From positions 10,448 through 74,447 of the forward strand of contig JBOFKD010000218.1 of the NCBI GenBank assembly GCA_051657165.1: a DNA stretch of 64,000 nucleotides, in the 5' to 3' direction. The stretch comes from UBA7332 sp051657165. GTDB taxonomy: Bacteria; Bacteroidota; Bacteroidia; Bacteroidales; UBA7332. The position numbers were made by a program, and so were the translations under genes. Position 1 is the stretch's first letter; each line of letters begins with the position of its first letter. The notes beneath the pieces were generated by a model. The model was given only the letters and a program-made list of their open reading frames with translations. It did no database searches and was not told the origin of the DNA. Shown in pieces: positions 8,265 through 16,549 of this stretch.

Positions 8265-9710
8265 TTAATTAAAACTGATTCTTTGATTGTTTGCACGCTG
8301 ACTATACTCGATAAAGCGTTCGCTCTGGCCACAAGCTTCCAGAAGTTTTGCAAGCATTGCATCATAATTGTAGGCTGCCTGTAAGCGTTCGGTTTGCAAT
8401 TTTGCAAGATGCAGGCGGGCATCCACTACGTCCGACGATGTTGCTGAACCTTCTGTAAAGGCTTCTTCTTTAATTCTCAGATATTCTTTGGCAAATTCCA
8501 GAGAAGTATTCAAAGCCGGAATTTTCTGCGCAGAACTTTGCAATGAGTTATAAAGTTTCTCCACCAATGCCTGGATATCGTTTTCGGCTTTTTGACCATA
8601 TGCCTTTGCCTGTTTCACTGTGCTTTTTGCTGCTCCATACTTGTGTTCGCGGTGCAGACCATCAAAAATATTCAACTTCACTCCTGCGCCAATAGCCCAT
8701 TTCGGAGCATAGTGAGTCAGTTGGTGGTTGTATAAATCAACAACGCCCATAATAGCGACTTGCGGCATAAATTCTGAACGCTGAAGGCGTACACCTTCTT
8801 TAGCAAGATCCTCTTTCAGCTGAACTTGTCTGACAAGCGGGTTATTCATTACAGCTAGTTCTTTGAAGTAATTTATATCTTCCAGATCTGTAACTAAAAA
8901 CAGACTCGAAACAGGCATATATGTATTTCCATCCTGATTCAATGTTGTAGACAAAGCTGTGCTGAGTGTTTTCTCAAATAATTTCGCATTCATAAATTCC
9001 TTTACAGCATCGGCCTCATAGGATTGAGCATGTAGTCTTTCGCCTTTAGCAATCATCCCGTTCTCTTCAAGTGCAATTGCATCGGCAAGATGCTTTTTCA
9101 TACCTTCAAGCACCTGTTCACGAAGCAAAACCACTTGTTTCGAAAGAGACAATCCATAATATCGCTCAACCAGTTCAGATACTAAGGCATATTTATTCTG
9201 ATCACCCTTTGCTATTGCTTCTTTTTGTTTGATGCGTGCTGCATTATTTGCTGCGGTAATTTTTCCTCCTGTAAAAACCGGCATTTTTACGTTTGCACCA
9301 ACCACGCCAAAGTTATCATCCTGGATAACCATTTTCATATCTTTACTCTGAATGCCTGCAAGAAGTCCGGCTACGGGTTTCTGCAAACTAGGCGGCAAGA
9401 CCGGTAGTAATGAACCGGCAACTTCTCCTAATTCATTTTTTACGGGATTTAAGTCTATCGCAACATCTTCTGAAAGGAATGCGTATGTTCCGGTAACCCC
9501 AATTTGCGGAAAATATAATCCCAATGCGGCTTTGCGTTCTTTATCAGCAGCTTCTTCTTCATATTTAATTGCATCTATCATTGGATTTGAAGTCAATGTT
9601 ATCTGCATTGCCTCATCAATTGAGAGCATATGAGCTGTAGAATCTACCTGAGCAAAAGAGGCAGCTGAACATAAAAGTGTAATTGTCAAAAGTTGATTTC
9701 TCATTTTCAT
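8265..9710 (-). CDS. TolC-family outer-membrane efflux protein
   Basis: 481 residues with a signal peptide (MKMRNQLLTITLLCSAASFAQ). Two OEP repeats of coiled-coil/beta structure are seen: residues about 25-245 beginning MLSIDEAMQITLTSNPMIDAI, and about 260-465, with EEAFTEGSATSSDVVDARLHLAKLQTERLQAAYNYDAMLAKL typical of the C-terminal helix pair. It would form the trimeric outer-membrane duct of the exporter. It lies 31 bp after tetR and 60 bp before hlyD. Confidence 0.93.
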   Translation of the reverse strand: MKMRNQLLTITLLCSAASFAQVDSTAHMLSIDEAMQITLTSNPMIDAIKYEEEAADKERKAALGLYFPQIGVTGTYAFLSEDVAIDLNPVKNELGEVAGSLLPVLPPSLQKPVAGLLAGIQSKDMKMVIQDDNFGVVGANVKMPVFTGGKITAANNAARIKQKEAIAKGDQNKYALVSELVERYYGLSLSKQVVLLREQVLEGMKKHLADAIALEENGMIAKGERLHAQSYEADAVKEFMNAKLFEKTLSTALSTTLNQDGNTYMPVSSLFLVTDLEDINYFKELAVMNNPLVRQVQLKEDLAKEGVRLQRSEFMPQVAIMGVVDLYNHQLTHYAPKWAIGAGVKLNIFDGLHREHKYGAAKSTVKQAKAYGQKAENDIQALVEKLYNSLQSSAQKIPALNTSLEFAKEYLRIKEEAFTEGSATSSDVVDARLHLAKLQTERLQAAYNYDAMLAKLLEACGQSERFIEYSQRANNQRISFN

Positions 9711-9741
9711 CTCTATCTTTTTCTAATTCTGTCTCAGTGTG

Positions 9742-10326
9742 TTATTTTCTTATCATTCCTAAAACAAGATTTGATATATGTTCAATAATTTCTTCATCCG
9801 TTTGTTTCTGTGTAAACAGGTTTTTGAAATAAATAGAAAAATACTGGAAAGGAACTCCGATTAATGCAGTGAATATATCGGCTGCACTTAAATTTTCTTT
9901 GATGTCACCTTTAGCCCCGTAAATATCAATCACTTTCTGAGAAAGCGTGCGCACCTGTTCAGCTAAATCAGGATTCACCTCGTAAGAAAAGTCATTAAAT
10001 ACAATAATGAAGAATTTGATTTTAGCGGGCTGCTCTTTTGCAGTTGTTCCTACCAGTGAAATAACACCTCTTACTAAATCTTCCAGACTTACTTGCTGGT
10101 CAAGAAGTGAGGCTATTTTATCATTTATAATTTCTAATGAATTTTTCAAGAGAAAAGCTATTAACTCATCTTTACTCGGATAGTGTCTGTATAAGTATCC
10201 TACAGAGACATTTGCCTGTTGCGCAATCATTGCTACTGAACAGTTTAAAATACCTGATTCACTGATTATTTCTAATGCCGCTTCGCGGATTCGCTCAATT
10301 TTAGTTTCGTCAATTCTACGTGCCAT
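9742..10326 (-). CDS. TetR/AcrR-family repressor of the exporter operon
   Basis: 194 residues. The N-terminal helix-turn-helix is classic TetR: IREAALEIISESGILNCSVAMIAQQANVSVGYLYRHYPSKDELIAFLLKN (about 12-61). The ligand-binding domain (about 70-194) is poorly conserved, as is usual. It is the first gene of the operon it probably controls. Its leader is about 250 bp long, and the promoter upstream is flanked by two small dyads of the kind TetR dimers bind (10585-10598 and 10653-10664). This suggests autoregulation with derepression by the exported compound. Confidence 0.92.
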   Translation of the reverse strand: MARRIDETKIERIREAALEIISESGILNCSVAMIAQQANVSVGYLYRHYPSKDELIAFLLKNSLEIINDKIASLLDQQVSLEDLVRGVISLVGTTAKEQPAKIKFFIIVFNDFSYEVNPDLAEQVRTLSQKVIDIYGAKGDIKENLSAADIFTALIGVPFQYFSIYFKNLFTQKQTDEEIIEHISNLVLGMIRK

Positions 10327-10584
10327 AATGAAAATATTATCTTATATAAGTAATCTCAATAATTTACTGTGACATTGTAAATAAGTAATCAACCTAAGAT
10401 TTCGGATTCTTTTAGGTCTGGTTTCCTTTTTCAAACCTTGATTTAGTCCGCTAAATCGGCGTTTCGAAAAATAAATACCTCCTCTGGAACTATCCCGGAA
10501 TAATGTAACATTAAATTATTTCTACCACTTAAAAGGTTTTGCAGATGTTAATCTATGAATATTACTAAATAATAAAGTTTATTG
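10327..10584 (-). other. 5' leader of the tetR exporter operon
   Basis: About 250 bp between the predicted transcription start and tetR. No gene was found on either strand. AT-rich with no strong hairpin; I see nothing specific in it. Confidence 0.4.
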
Positions 10585-10664
10585 AATGAACATTCATTAT
10601 TCAATTCGGATGCAAATATGAATATTAAAATTGACAACTCCAAAATAAATGAATGAAAGTTCAT
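10585..10664 (-). promoter_or_regulatory. Promoter of the exporter operon with flanking TetR-type operators
   Basis: Minus-strand reading: -33 TTTG (complement of 10641-10644), a 20-nt spacer, then CATATTTG (complement of 10613-10620), one base from the Bacteroidetes -7 consensus TAnnTTTG. Downstream is the dyad AATGAA-CA-TTCATT (10585-10598), enclosed by a wider pair ATTGAAT (10581-10587)/ATTCAAT (10599-10605). Upstream is ATGAA-AG-TTCAT (10653-10664). The two dyads share the half-site ATGAA with a 2-nt spacer, so both are probable sites for the adjacent TetR. Confidence 0.65.
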
Positions 10665-10729
10665 GAATTAAATATAGCTAACAATTATTCGTTATTTTAT
10701 TATTTATTCAGGCTATAGGATAAAGTAAT

Positions 10730-10802
10730 AGCAGTGATCCGGATTATTCCGAACCACTGCTAAAAAACAGAATAGCTGCTCGCTCCACAGCGAAACCTAT
10801 TC
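10730..10802 (-). terminator. Tandem terminator hairpins after the T9SS-substrate gene
   Basis: On the minus strand a hairpin GAATAG...CTATTC with an inner CGCT/AGCG pairing (10770-10802) runs into TGTTTTTT, and a second hairpin AGCAGTG...CACTGCT (10730-10761) follows directly. They end the five-gene SusC/SusD operon. Confidence 0.75.
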
Positions 10803-10842
10803 ACTACTGTATTGAGAAGAATCTCCGAATATATGTTCAGCG

Positions 10843-12564
10843 TTATTTAATAACTTTACAACTAGCTTCTTTTTTACCTGAAAACTTCAAGACGTAAACA
10901 CCTTTTGATAATCCGGCTGCAGAAACCTGCATTGTTTGATTTTTAGAAAGTTCATAAGAAGCAATCAGTGCTCCATTTACAGAATATACAGACATCCGTT
11001 CCATACCTTCTGCATAATTCAAAATTAAATTCTCACCCTGGAAATAAGCTGTTACAATATCAGCCTGAGCCATATCAGCGCTCAGTACTTCTCCCTGAGT
11101 AACAGGTATTGTAGCCTGAGCTCCCCATGTTCCTAGTTTTATATACCCCTGACGGCCCTCCGCTTTTACAACAAGAGGATCAATATCAGCCTTAAATAAT
11201 AAATAGCCGGCTGTAGTCAGGTTACTTTCGTCAACAGATAACTTAATCCATGAAGGTAATTCTTCAGCTAGCCAATACTGAGAAAACATTGGATATAGTT
11301 TAAATTCATGAGAACTTCCATTCATATCAGCAACAATTTCTTCAACTTCCGGAATCATATAAGCAACAACTGCATCAACTAAGTTGAACAACATCGTATT
11401 TCTTACATTTGTCCAGGAATAAATTGTTCTTTCATTATTTTCATTATAACCATAGAAGAAAGAAGAACCAACCGGATCATCCTCATCTTCCTTTTCTGAA
11501 ATAACTGCCAGTTTTACACCCGGCACATTAAAGCCGCTAAATTCCAGCATAAATGGTTCATCAGTCTCAATATAAGAAACTTCAGACTCAAATCCGTCTG
11601 CATCCAAAGCAAAGAATTTATCAAAAGTGAAAGTGAAGAAGTTTGGTTGAGTAACATCAGAGGCTTTAATCACTGAAGTCGCCAAAGTATCTTTTGCTAC
11701 AATTCCTTTTTTCGGATCAACCGTAAATGTTACGACTCTCAATGTAAATTCAGTATTTGCAGGTGCCTCAAAAGTACCGGCATATATCTTAACACCCTCA
11801 AAGTAAAGACGTCCCATAGGTTTGTCAAATACAGCCAGAAGAGCATCCTGCATTCCATTTCCTGTCCCAAAACAATATTGATTGTCGGCAAAACGCCAGG
11901 CAGCAATACCTAAATCAACATTCGCATTTGTAAGACCAAACTTACCACCCTTAGGGTCGTTATCAGTCATGGCGAATGTTTCAAATATTGAACGATTATT
12001 CTTTTTATTCACCATCTGACCCAGAATAAATGTAGAATCTTTTCCGGCTAAAGTTTCTTTCAGGTGCGGCATATAATATGCATCACCCATACCAGTAGCA
12101 AAAAGCAAATGTTTATTTGTACTTTTAAACGGATTCTGATCTAAATCAAAACCGGTCCATTCAAAGGTTGACTTAGCTGAAGATGATGTGTTTACAAACT
12201 GAATCATTTTATCCATATTTGTCACCAGACGTACCGAATTATAAGCATAGCCATTTTCAGAATAGCCATAGAAATATGAACCTGTCGGCTGTCTGTAACA
12301 TGGTATTGGTCCCGTTTGTTCTTCAGCCTTCATCATCGCTGATTTTGAAGAACTCACACTCGCCGGTGCCTCTTTAATAAGACTTTGTACATCCGATAAG
12401 GAAGAAATCTCATGTTCAACCTCGGCTTCCGGCATTTGCACATTTAATGCAGACTGAGATGCCTTTTGCGTAGTTTTTTTCGCAGGCACTTTAAAGTTTT
12501 GAGCATTAACGCCCGCAACACTTGTAGCTAATACTACACAAGAAAGAAGTAATGTTTTTTTCAT
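10843..12564 (-). CDS. Secreted protein with T9SS C-terminal sorting domain
   Basis: 573 residues. A signal peptide (MKKTLLLSCVVLATSVAGVNAQ) is followed by a long region without a fold I recognise. The last ~70 residues (MSVYSVNGALIASYELSK...LSKGVYVLKFSGKKEASCKVIK) match the Por-secretion tail pattern: Y-S-x-N-G, G-x-Y-V-x-K-x and a terminal KVIK. Such domains send proteins through the type IX system to the cell surface. It is the last gene of the SusC-SusD-peptidase-DUF4302 operon, 44 bp after the DUF4302 gene, so it probably binds or processes the same substrate at the surface. Function otherwise unknown. Confidence 0.8.
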   Translation of the reverse strand: MKKTLLLSCVVLATSVAGVNAQNFKVPAKKTTQKASQSALNVQMPEAEVEHEISSLSDVQSLIKEAPASVSSSKSAMMKAEEQTGPIPCYRQPTGSYFYGYSENGYAYNSVRLVTNMDKMIQFVNTSSSAKSTFEWTGFDLDQNPFKSTNKHLLFATGMGDAYYMPHLKETLAGKDSTFILGQMVNKKNNRSIFETFAMTDNDPKGGKFGLTNANVDLGIAAWRFADNQYCFGTGNGMQDALLAVFDKPMGRLYFEGVKIYAGTFEAPANTEFTLRVVTFTVDPKKGIVAKDTLATSVIKASDVTQPNFFTFTFDKFFALDADGFESEVSYIETDEPFMLEFSGFNVPGVKLAVISEKEDEDDPVGSSFFYGYNENNERTIYSWTNVRNTMLFNLVDAVVAYMIPEVEEIVADMNGSSHEFKLYPMFSQYWLAEELPSWIKLSVDESNLTTAGYLLFKADIDPLVVKAEGRQGYIKLGTWGAQATIPVTQGEVLSADMAQADIVTAYFQGENLILNYAEGMERMSVYSVNGALIASYELSKNQTMQVSAAGLSKGVYVLKFSGKKEASCKVIK

Positions 12565-12608
12565 AACTAAATTAATTGATGGTTAACACTCTTAATTCGC
12601 TTCCCAAT

Positions 12609-13871
12609 TCATCGTGTAATGGTGAAATAAGTTTGCTGATCATTAGACTTATAACTAATATCTATAATAGATAAAGGTTTAGAAGATGAAACTGAAAATG
12701 TATTATTTAATAAATCAAGAAAGACTTTGATAGAGGGTACTTTGGCATAGAAATTCCGTGCATTCGTATCCATAGTGAAATCAGAAGTCAGTAGTTGAAT
12801 TTTTTTTCCATCTTCTGTGATAGCTTCTTTTAGATAAAAATTTGCCAGCGATGTAGAAGTGGCTTTTATTGTAAAGCTTCTTACTCCCGGAGATTTCAGT
12901 CCAAAACCTACATATTCAAGATCCCTTTTACCGGCGAAAGCTGTTTTAAATCCCTCTTCCATTAAAGCATAAGCCTCTTTGAGATTATCAGACATCGCAG
13001 CATGATCCATTGTCCAGTTACTTGTACTTTCCGATAGAAATACAACCACATCAGGGCCGGTAAATACAGCGTTCTTATCTTCTGCTGAAACGAGGCTGGA
13101 CTGATCTGCTGATAATTCAAATATCTGCGAAGTTACTCCGCCGCGTTCCAATGGAGAATGAAACCGTAATCCTGTTTCGGTTACAACGAAAGGAACATTC
13201 GTTGCAAAAGCCTCTTCTTCTCCGCTGCGTTGCAATGAGAATAAATGCTTTATACCGTTTTTAGCGAGGCTTTCATCTGTGCCTGATCTGAATGTAAGCG
13301 GAACATCTCCATAGCCAAACATTGAACGGTTAATGTTTTCCAGTTTTACAAAATACTCTTCCCATGACGCTCCTTCAGGAAGTTCCTTCATGAGAATACT
13401 TGTATTTCTTTTTTTTCCACGAAGTGTCGCATTACCCTTGTTCTGATCCATAGACATTATCACAAATTCATAATCTCCGAGTAATCCGCTACCATCAGGA
13501 TCCGGATCAGAAAAATGATGTAATAATGTATTATAACTATTGAAGGATAAAACCGGACCATTATCCGTGATCACTTCAAAAAGGCTTTTCTCTGTCTTGA
13601 AACCTTTTGTGTATTCATTATCGGCACCAATAGTAACAGCTCCCGATTTGTCAAACTTCATCAGAAAATTATTCCCGGGAGAGTCCTCTGTTGCAAAATA
13701 TTGCATGATCCATCCATTAGGGGCATCATATAAATTTTCCGTATACTGACTTTGTGCATCGTTCAGTCTCTCTGCTGAAGATTTATCAAACAGATCATCT
13801 TCTTCGCCCACACATGAAAAAAAGCATACTGCACAAAGAATAAATAGCACCTTATTAATATTATTTTTCAT
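12609..13871 (-). CDS. DUF4302 lipoprotein
   Basis: 420 residues from the ATG at 13871; a TTG three codons upstream is less likely. The lipobox LCAVCFFSC predicts an outer-membrane lipoprotein. The N-terminal signature after it (DKSSAERLNDAQSQYTENLYDAPNGWIMQYF) is characteristic of DUF4302, a Bacteroidetes family of unknown function that occurs in SusC/SusD operons with Mx1-type peptidases. A surface-exposed accessory binding protein is a reasonable inference, not demonstrated. It lies 24 bp after the peptidase gene. Confidence 0.85.
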   Translation of the reverse strand: MKNNINKVLFILCAVCFFSCVGEEDDLFDKSSAERLNDAQSQYTENLYDAPNGWIMQYFATEDSPGNNFLMKFDKSGAVTIGADNEYTKGFKTEKSLFEVITDNGPVLSFNSYNTLLHHFSDPDPDGSGLLGDYEFVIMSMDQNKGNATLRGKKRNTSILMKELPEGASWEEYFVKLENINRSMFGYGDVPLTFRSGTDESLAKNGIKHLFSLQRSGEEEAFATNVPFVVTETGLRFHSPLERGGVTSQIFELSADQSSLVSAEDKNAVFTGPDVVVFLSESTSNWTMDHAAMSDNLKEAYALMEEGFKTAFAGKRDLEYVGFGLKSPGVRSFTIKATSTSLANFYLKEAITEDGKKIQLLTSDFTMDTNARNFYAKVPSIKVFLDLLNNTFSVSSSKPLSIIDISYKSNDQQTYFTITR

Positions 13872-13895
13872 TGCATACAATTTAGAGTTATAGAC

Positions 13896-14858
13896 CTATT
13901 GTTTATACTTATCGAGCTGTTTTCTCAGATCTTCCATGTCAATGTTGTTTTGACGGAACTGAACTTCATCCCGAAGTTTATCTAAATCAATATTCCAGGA
14001 ATCCCGCAACCACTGACGACAAATACTGAGTTTTCGAAGAATTATCTTATCACCCTCAACACCATCGGCATCTGGAACCTCCACAACACTTCCTCCGTTT
14101 ATCTGCCAGCCTTTAGCCGCAGTTTGAAGTAAAGCATTCCATTCGGTATCATCTTTTACTATATAATTGGCTATTACTTCTACAAAATCCTCACGGGTTT
14201 GAGAGCTTGCATACGGTGTTACAAATCCCAGTGATGCCACTACTCTCGGATCTCTGTTCTGCCAGCTGAACGGCTCGTAATAAACAGACGAAATTGTATT
14301 AAATTCTTTTGGATATGTTTTCGTCTGGTGCATAATATGAGCAAACTCATGATGCATCGTTTTAAAATAGAACTCGTTCAGCATTGCCACATCTTTGTAG
14401 TCCAGATAATTACACCTGAATAGCGAAACTTTAATTCCTCCTTCAGCTAGTCCGAGTATCATAGTCCCGTTTGCCGGATTAAATGCAGGAGAACCTATTA
14501 AGTGAATAATTCGTGGTCCGTACATTTTCAGGAATTCATTATCGATTGCTGTTGAATAAGCATCAAACCAAAGATATTTAACCAGTAATGCCATATCAAT
14601 TGCTTTGTCATATTGTGTAGGAACCAGATTATAATCCATATCAGCACCTACATCCTGCAAACGATATCTAAAATCAAGATTAAAGGGAACCAGATAATTA
14701 TCATATAGCCAGGCATCAAAAGGATATGATGCAGAATTCGGATCTAATTCGCTGGATGGGTCCTGAAAGATTGAGTCAGTGAATTTATCTTCAGTACAAC
14801 TGCCCAGAGTCAGAAGAGTACAGAGGAAGACTATATATTTAGAGATATTTCTTTTCAT
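13896..14858 (-). CDS. Putative zinc metallopeptidase lipoprotein (Peptidase_Mx1 type)
   Basis: 320 residues; lipobox LLTLGSC with Cys21. The zincin motif HEFAHIMHQ is at residues 170-178 (His170, Glu171, His174), preceded by NEFYFKTMHH and followed by a conserved acidic stretch, EDFVEVIANYIV, that may supply the third metal ligand or shape the site. This is the architecture of the Bacteroidetes putative zinc-binding metallopeptidase family tied to SusC/SusD loci. It would act at the cell surface, cutting protein or glycoprotein before SusC/D uptake. It begins 20 bp after susD. Confidence 0.85.
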   Translation of the reverse strand: MKRNISKYIVFLCTLLTLGSCTEDKFTDSIFQDPSSELDPNSASYPFDAWLYDNYLVPFNLDFRYRLQDVGADMDYNLVPTQYDKAIDMALLVKYLWFDAYSTAIDNEFLKMYGPRIIHLIGSPAFNPANGTMILGLAEGGIKVSLFRCNYLDYKDVAMLNEFYFKTMHHEFAHIMHQTKTYPKEFNTISSVYYEPFSWQNRDPRVVASLGFVTPYASSQTREDFVEVIANYIVKDDTEWNALLQTAAKGWQINGGSVVEVPDADGVEGDKIILRKLSICRQWLRDSWNIDLDKLRDEVQFRQNNIDMEDLRKQLDKYKQ

Positions 14859-14878
14859 AAGTGATAAAATTTAGATTT

Positions 14879-16525
14879 TCAGTCAATGACTACACACTTT
14901 TCGGATAATTGAAGATTCTGATCTTTTGACGGAGCTACAAATCTGTCATTCGGAGCCATTCCGGAGGCTATAACTTCCTGAGGCAGCTGTATTGCACGTC
15001 TTGAATCATTCCATACAAGCTTCTCAACTCGCTCTCTTCCTATTTTATGCTCAATTTCTATACCATATCGTTTGATATCAAACCATCTTAGACCATCAAA
15101 GATTGTTTCTATTCTTCTAAAATGAAGTACACAATGAACATATGGCTCCTGTTCCGGAGTGATTACAAAGTCGGAAGACATCAAAGTAGTATTAAGCGGA
15201 AATACAAACAATTTAGCCTGAGGTGTATAGAAGCTCTTAATCAATTGATGAGAAAGTGTCTTATACTCCGGACTGTTAATGGTCCTTGTAGGAGTTGTCT
15301 TGCGCGAATCATCCCACACTCTTAAATCATTCAGTGCATTATCAAACTGGTTTTTGTACACATAAGCCTCCGCACGACATAAAAGAGTCTCTTCACCCGT
15401 GAACTCACATCTTACTATATGAGGAAACCCGATTCCTGCAACTTTGTCGGTATATTCGAAAAACTCACCAACTTTCGGAAAGAATAATCCATATTCCTGT
15501 TTTCCTCTTAAATACAATCGACCTTCGTAGCAAGGATGAAAACTAGTTGTCCATGTAGGGCCCCTTCCATAAACAGATCCTTCGGAAGCTTCACGGTTAA
15601 ATCCATAACGGTTTCCAAAAACGCGGTTAAAGGTTGAGCTCGTAGCGAGAAGTAAAAAGTTATTTAAAGACTCTGAGTTTACCCAATGATTTTTAAACGA
15701 ATCAAACGTAGGAGTATCCTCAGCCCAGGAGCGCATAAATCCGGCAGGGTCACTGCCCAAAGCGATCGTTGCATGTTCTATTACTTTATCATAGTCGCGT
15801 ATAAATAAATAAAATCGTGCTGCAAATGCATGAGCAGCTCTTTTATTAAAATGATATTTCGGTACCTGATAAATGCCATCATCAATAAGAGATATACCTC
15901 TCTCCAGATCCTCTTTTATTTTCTGATAAACAGAAGCTACCGTACCTCTTTCATATTGCACGAAAACAGTTTTTTCGGGTTCAGTTACATAAGGAATCCC
16001 CAAGTCCTGTTCACTCTGAGATACATTCTTATAGGACTGGCAAAAAATATTTGCAAGCAGAAAATGCTGATAAGCCCGACAGATTAAAGCTTCGCCTTTA
16101 ACAGCTTTCACTTCATCTGCTCTTCCTTCATTTTCGAGTTTTTCGATTGCTTTCAATGCATGATTAGCTACCGCAATTCCATGGTAGCAAGCTTCCCACA
16201 CATAAGAAGGGCTATCCTGCTGTTCGCTGGACTTAACATCTTCCCAGGCATATATTTCATCGTGCATTTTTTCCCGGGCACTCAATAATGGATAATAAAT
16301 TCCATTCTTATCAGGAGAGGTATTATCCACGAAATTATCTCCGCTAAACTCCGTCAGTAATGAGTAATTTGCATTTGGGTAAGCACCTGTCAGAACTTCT
16401 GCTATTTGTGTCGGGCTTTTAAGCTCCGCTCTGTTATCAGGTACTTTATCCAGCATATCGCTACAACTGACACTTAATAAAGAAGTCAAAGCGATGAGTA
16501 TATTTATTTTCAATCTGTTTTTCAT
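14879..16525 (-). CDS. RagB/SusD-family nutrient-binding lipoprotein
   Basis: 548 residues. The lipobox LTSLLSVSC is followed by DMLDKVPDNRAELKSPTQIAEVLTGAYP, a standard SusD start. TPR-like helices follow (EGRADEVKAVKGEALICRAYQHFLLANIFCQSY). The C-terminal RRIETIFDGLRWFDIKRYGIEI is the hallmark SusD segment near the end of the fold. It caps the SusC channel encoded 24 bp upstream and binds the substrate on the outer surface. Substrate unknown; the peptidase partner suggests a peptide or protein ligand, as for RagAB. Confidence 0.95.
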   Translation of the reverse strand: MKNRLKINILIALTSLLSVSCSDMLDKVPDNRAELKSPTQIAEVLTGAYPNANYSLLTEFSGDNFVDNTSPDKNGIYYPLLSAREKMHDEIYAWEDVKSSEQQDSPSYVWEACYHGIAVANHALKAIEKLENEGRADEVKAVKGEALICRAYQHFLLANIFCQSYKNVSQSEQDLGIPYVTEPEKTVFVQYERGTVASVYQKIKEDLERGISLIDDGIYQVPKYHFNKRAAHAFAARFYLFIRDYDKVIEHATIALGSDPAGFMRSWAEDTPTFDSFKNHWVNSESLNNFLLLATSSTFNRVFGNRYGFNREASEGSVYGRGPTWTTSFHPCYEGRLYLRGKQEYGLFFPKVGEFFEYTDKVAGIGFPHIVRCEFTGEETLLCRAEAYVYKNQFDNALNDLRVWDDSRKTTPTRTINSPEYKTLSHQLIKSFYTPQAKLFVFPLNTTLMSSDFVITPEQEPYVHCVLHFRRIETIFDGLRWFDIKRYGIEIEHKIGRERVEKLVWNDSRRAIQLPQEVIASGMAPNDRFVAPSKDQNLQLSEKCVVID

Positions 16526-16549
16526 CTTAATTTCGTTTAGTTGTTATTC

